Source: Candidatus Magasanikiibacteriota bacterium (GTDB lineage Bacteria > Patescibacteriota > Patescibacteriia > Magasanikbacterales > UBA10003). From it: DNA of 6,324 nt. Position 1 is the stretch's first letter. Every line of letters starts with the position of its first letter. Of the stretch, positions 5,153 through 6,324 are shown in pieces. Position numbers and translations under genes: made by a program. Below the pieces are notes generated by a model. The model did not search any database, was not told where the DNA came from, and saw only the letters and a program-made list of their open reading frames with translations. Location of the stretch: positions 45,593-51,916 of the forward strand of contig DOQH01000013.1 of the NCBI GenBank assembly GCA_003514455.1, given 5' to 3'.

Positions 5153-5740
5153 ATGAATAAACCAAAAGAATGGTGGAATGATTTGGCCAACGGTGATAGT
5201 TGGATACAACAAAGCGACAATTATGATAAAAATGGCGATCAATCTATTGGCATAGTGATAAATGAAATTGGCGATAAATTTGATTCTGTTTTGGAAGTAG
5301 GCGCCGGCACAGGCAGATTAATCGGAAACTTATCAAATAATTTCGCGTCTGTTAAATATTTTTCATTGGATATTAATTTGGAATTAAGCAGATATGTGAG
5401 CAAAAAATATCCAAGGGTTGAAGTAGCATGCGGTGAAATTATCAATCTGCCATTTATCAGCAAATCATTTGATTTGGTTTATACATTTCAAGTTTTGCAA
5501 CATGTTGAACCGGCCGAAATAGATCAAGCGTTGCGTGAATTATGCCGGGTGGCCAAAAAGGAAGTGTGGCTTTGGGAAAGTACCGGCAAAAAACATAATC
5601 AAAATAATTATCCTTGCGGCGCGAAGATGCACAATTGCCATAATGGTTCGTGGGTTTGGAATATTGATAAGATGTTGAATTGCTACGAGGTCAAATCTTG
5701 CGGATTTAAAAAATTGCTTTTGTATAAAATTAAATTATGA
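5153..5740 (+). CDS. Class I SAM-dependent methyltransferase
   Basis: A 195-residue methyltransferase. Motif I is the textbook VLEVGAGTGRL (46-56). SLDIN (71-75, Asp73) ends the second strand. PFISKSFDLVYTFQVLQHV (100-118) is the motif IV region and helix, and ALRELCRVAKKEVWLWES (126-143) gives the next helix and strand. After this the protein has a Cys/His/Asn-rich stretch (residues 148-164, with CGAKMHNCH at 155-163) that could bind a metal or simply form a loop. It ends in a basic tail. It begins 2 bases after the previous methyltransferase with an AATTATG start and no Shine-Dalgarno sequence, and its stop overlaps the next start as ATGA. It has low similarity by eye to the two other methyltransferases here, so it is not a recent duplication. 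The likely target is a glycan or lipid intermediate; not determined. Confidence 0.83.
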   Translation: MNKPKEWWNDLANGDSWIQQSDNYDKNGDQSIGIVINEIGDKFDSVLEVGAGTGRLIGNLSNNFASVKYFSLDINLELSRYVSKKYPRVEVACGEIINLPFISKSFDLVYTFQVLQHVEPAEIDQALRELCRVAKKEVWLWESTGKKHNQNNYPCGAKMHNCHNGSWVWNIDKMLNCYEVKSCGFKKLLLYKIKL

Positions 5741-6273
5741 AGGCCTTCGTCACAAGCATAAGAGAAAAAACGACCGAGATCTGCTGTTGGCAATTGCGGC
5801 GTTATGGCTTTGAAGTGATTTTATTGGATGAGCAGGAAGAATGGTTTAAAAAATATAAAAGATTCATTTTAATGGCAGATGAGACCTGTTTGAGGATTGA
5901 TGCCGATATAATTGTGAATAAAAATATCATGAAATTAGAAACTGGACATTTTTGTTTGATGACACAATTTCATTGTTTTGATTTTTACAAAAATAATACT
6001 GGAGTGTGTTCTCCTGTCTTATATCATAAAGATGCAATTGAAAATATCAGGAAGAATATTGATTCTTTAGATCGCGAGCGGCCGGAAACATCCGCTTGGC
6101 GACTACCTGCAATTGTTAAACATACTTTTACCAGCAATTTGATTGTCGGGATGCATGGATTTTTTCAATTCGAGAAGACAATGGAAATGGCAAAAGCCAA
6201 CAAAATCAATCGTAAACAGATTGAGGATTATGATTTTGAATTGGTTGATAAATTAAAAGAATTATGGCCATGA
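5737..6273 (+). CDS. Probable glycosyltransferase with DxD motif
   Basis: A 178-residue protein that looks like a small GT-A type sugar transferase. It begins with a short beta strand, MKAFVTSIREKTTEI, where the reader would expect the nucleotide-binding strand. Around residues 43-60 a strand leads into LRIDADIIVN, in which Asp55-Ala-Asp57 is a DxD metal/nucleotide site preceded by a hydrophobic strand. Later GVCSPVLYHKDAI (89-101) resembles the acceptor-side loop, and IVGMHGFFQF (136-145), with His140, resembles the C-terminal His of DxD enzymes. Length is shorter than typical GT-A enzymes (about 230-280 residues), so this is a compact or minimal version. Its start overlaps the methyltransferase by ATGA and its own end overlaps the next gene the same way. 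The donor and acceptor cannot be told, and it could also be a related non-catalytic protein. Confidence 0.65.
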   Translation: MKAFVTSIREKTTEICCWQLRRYGFEVILLDEQEEWFKKYKRFILMADETCLRIDADIIVNKNIMKLETGHFCLMTQFHCFDFYKNNTGVCSPVLYHKDAIENIRKNIDSLDRERPETSAWRLPAIVKHTFTSNLIVGMHGFFQFEKTMEMAKANKINRKQIEDYDFELVDKLKELWP

Positions 6274-6324
6274 AATGCCGAATCTGGTCAAATCAAGAAT
6301 TGATGAAATTCGCGCCGCAATATA
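6270..6324 (+). CDS. Start of another gene, cut by the window edge
   Basis: An ATG at 6270 overlaps the previous stop as ATGA, the same junction seen at 395, 4659 and 5737, and the frame stays open to the end of the window. The 18 residues read MKCRIWSNQELMKFAPQY. The opening recalls the 'MKCRICG' start of zinc-binding C-methyltransferases of sugar clusters, but here the second Cys is Trp, so this is only a hint. Existence as a gene is supported by the junction; the product is not identified. Confidence 0.45.
   Translation, partial: MKCRIWSNQELMKFAPQY

Noticed and set aside
1..6324. Altered genetic code (TGA as Gly or Trp)
   Set aside because: TGA closes several genes exactly at ATGA junctions with the next start.

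Overview
This AT-rich window is a compact run of genes, all on the + strand. Most neighbours overlap or are separated by only a few bases, with ATGA stop/start overlaps at 395-398, 4659-4662, 5737-5740 and 6270-6273. TGA, TAA and TAG all fit as normal stops. The compact same-strand layout, the short SWIM-like, winged-helix and 3D-domain proteins, and the long series of sugar and methyl-transfer enzymes suggest an uncultured bacterium with a reduced genome (Patescibacteria-like) or a large phage or prophage. No virion, packaging or ribosomal gene is visible, so the sequence does not decide between these. Taxonomy is inference.

Left part (1-1181): the C-terminal end of a protein with a SWIM-type CxC...CxH zinc motif runs in from the left edge. 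It is followed by a small winged-helix protein, an exported 3D-domain (RlpA/YocH-like) cell-wall protein, and a charged coiled-coil protein of unknown function.

Central and right part (1163-6324): a surface-glycan type cluster. It holds a CE4 polysaccharide deacetylase without signal peptide, a GT4-like glycosyltransferase, a class I methyltransferase, an unrecognised 141-residue protein, a shortened UDP-glucose/GDP-mannose dehydrogenase-type enzyme, two more methyltransferases, a DxD-containing glycosyltransferase candidate, and the first 18 codons of another gene. Together they look able to oxidise a nucleotide sugar, transfer sugars, and trim or cap them by deacetylation and methylation. 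The glycan and its location (cell surface, or phage-modified host surface) cannot be read from the sequence.

The stand-out element is the only sizeable intergenic gap (2622-2778). It holds a G+C-rich, strongly folded segment in AT-rich flanks, closed by a perfect 14-bp helix (2634-2647 with 2747-2760). Inside are an 8-bp helix, a 5-bp hairpin and a 5-bp arm stacked directly on the closing helix. Its two ends resemble a leucine-type tRNA (acceptor, U8-G9, GCG/CGC D-stem, T-arm position), but the anticodon region, TPsiC sequence and CCA end do not. It is best read as an undescribed structured or tRNA-like RNA, possibly a decayed tRNA.
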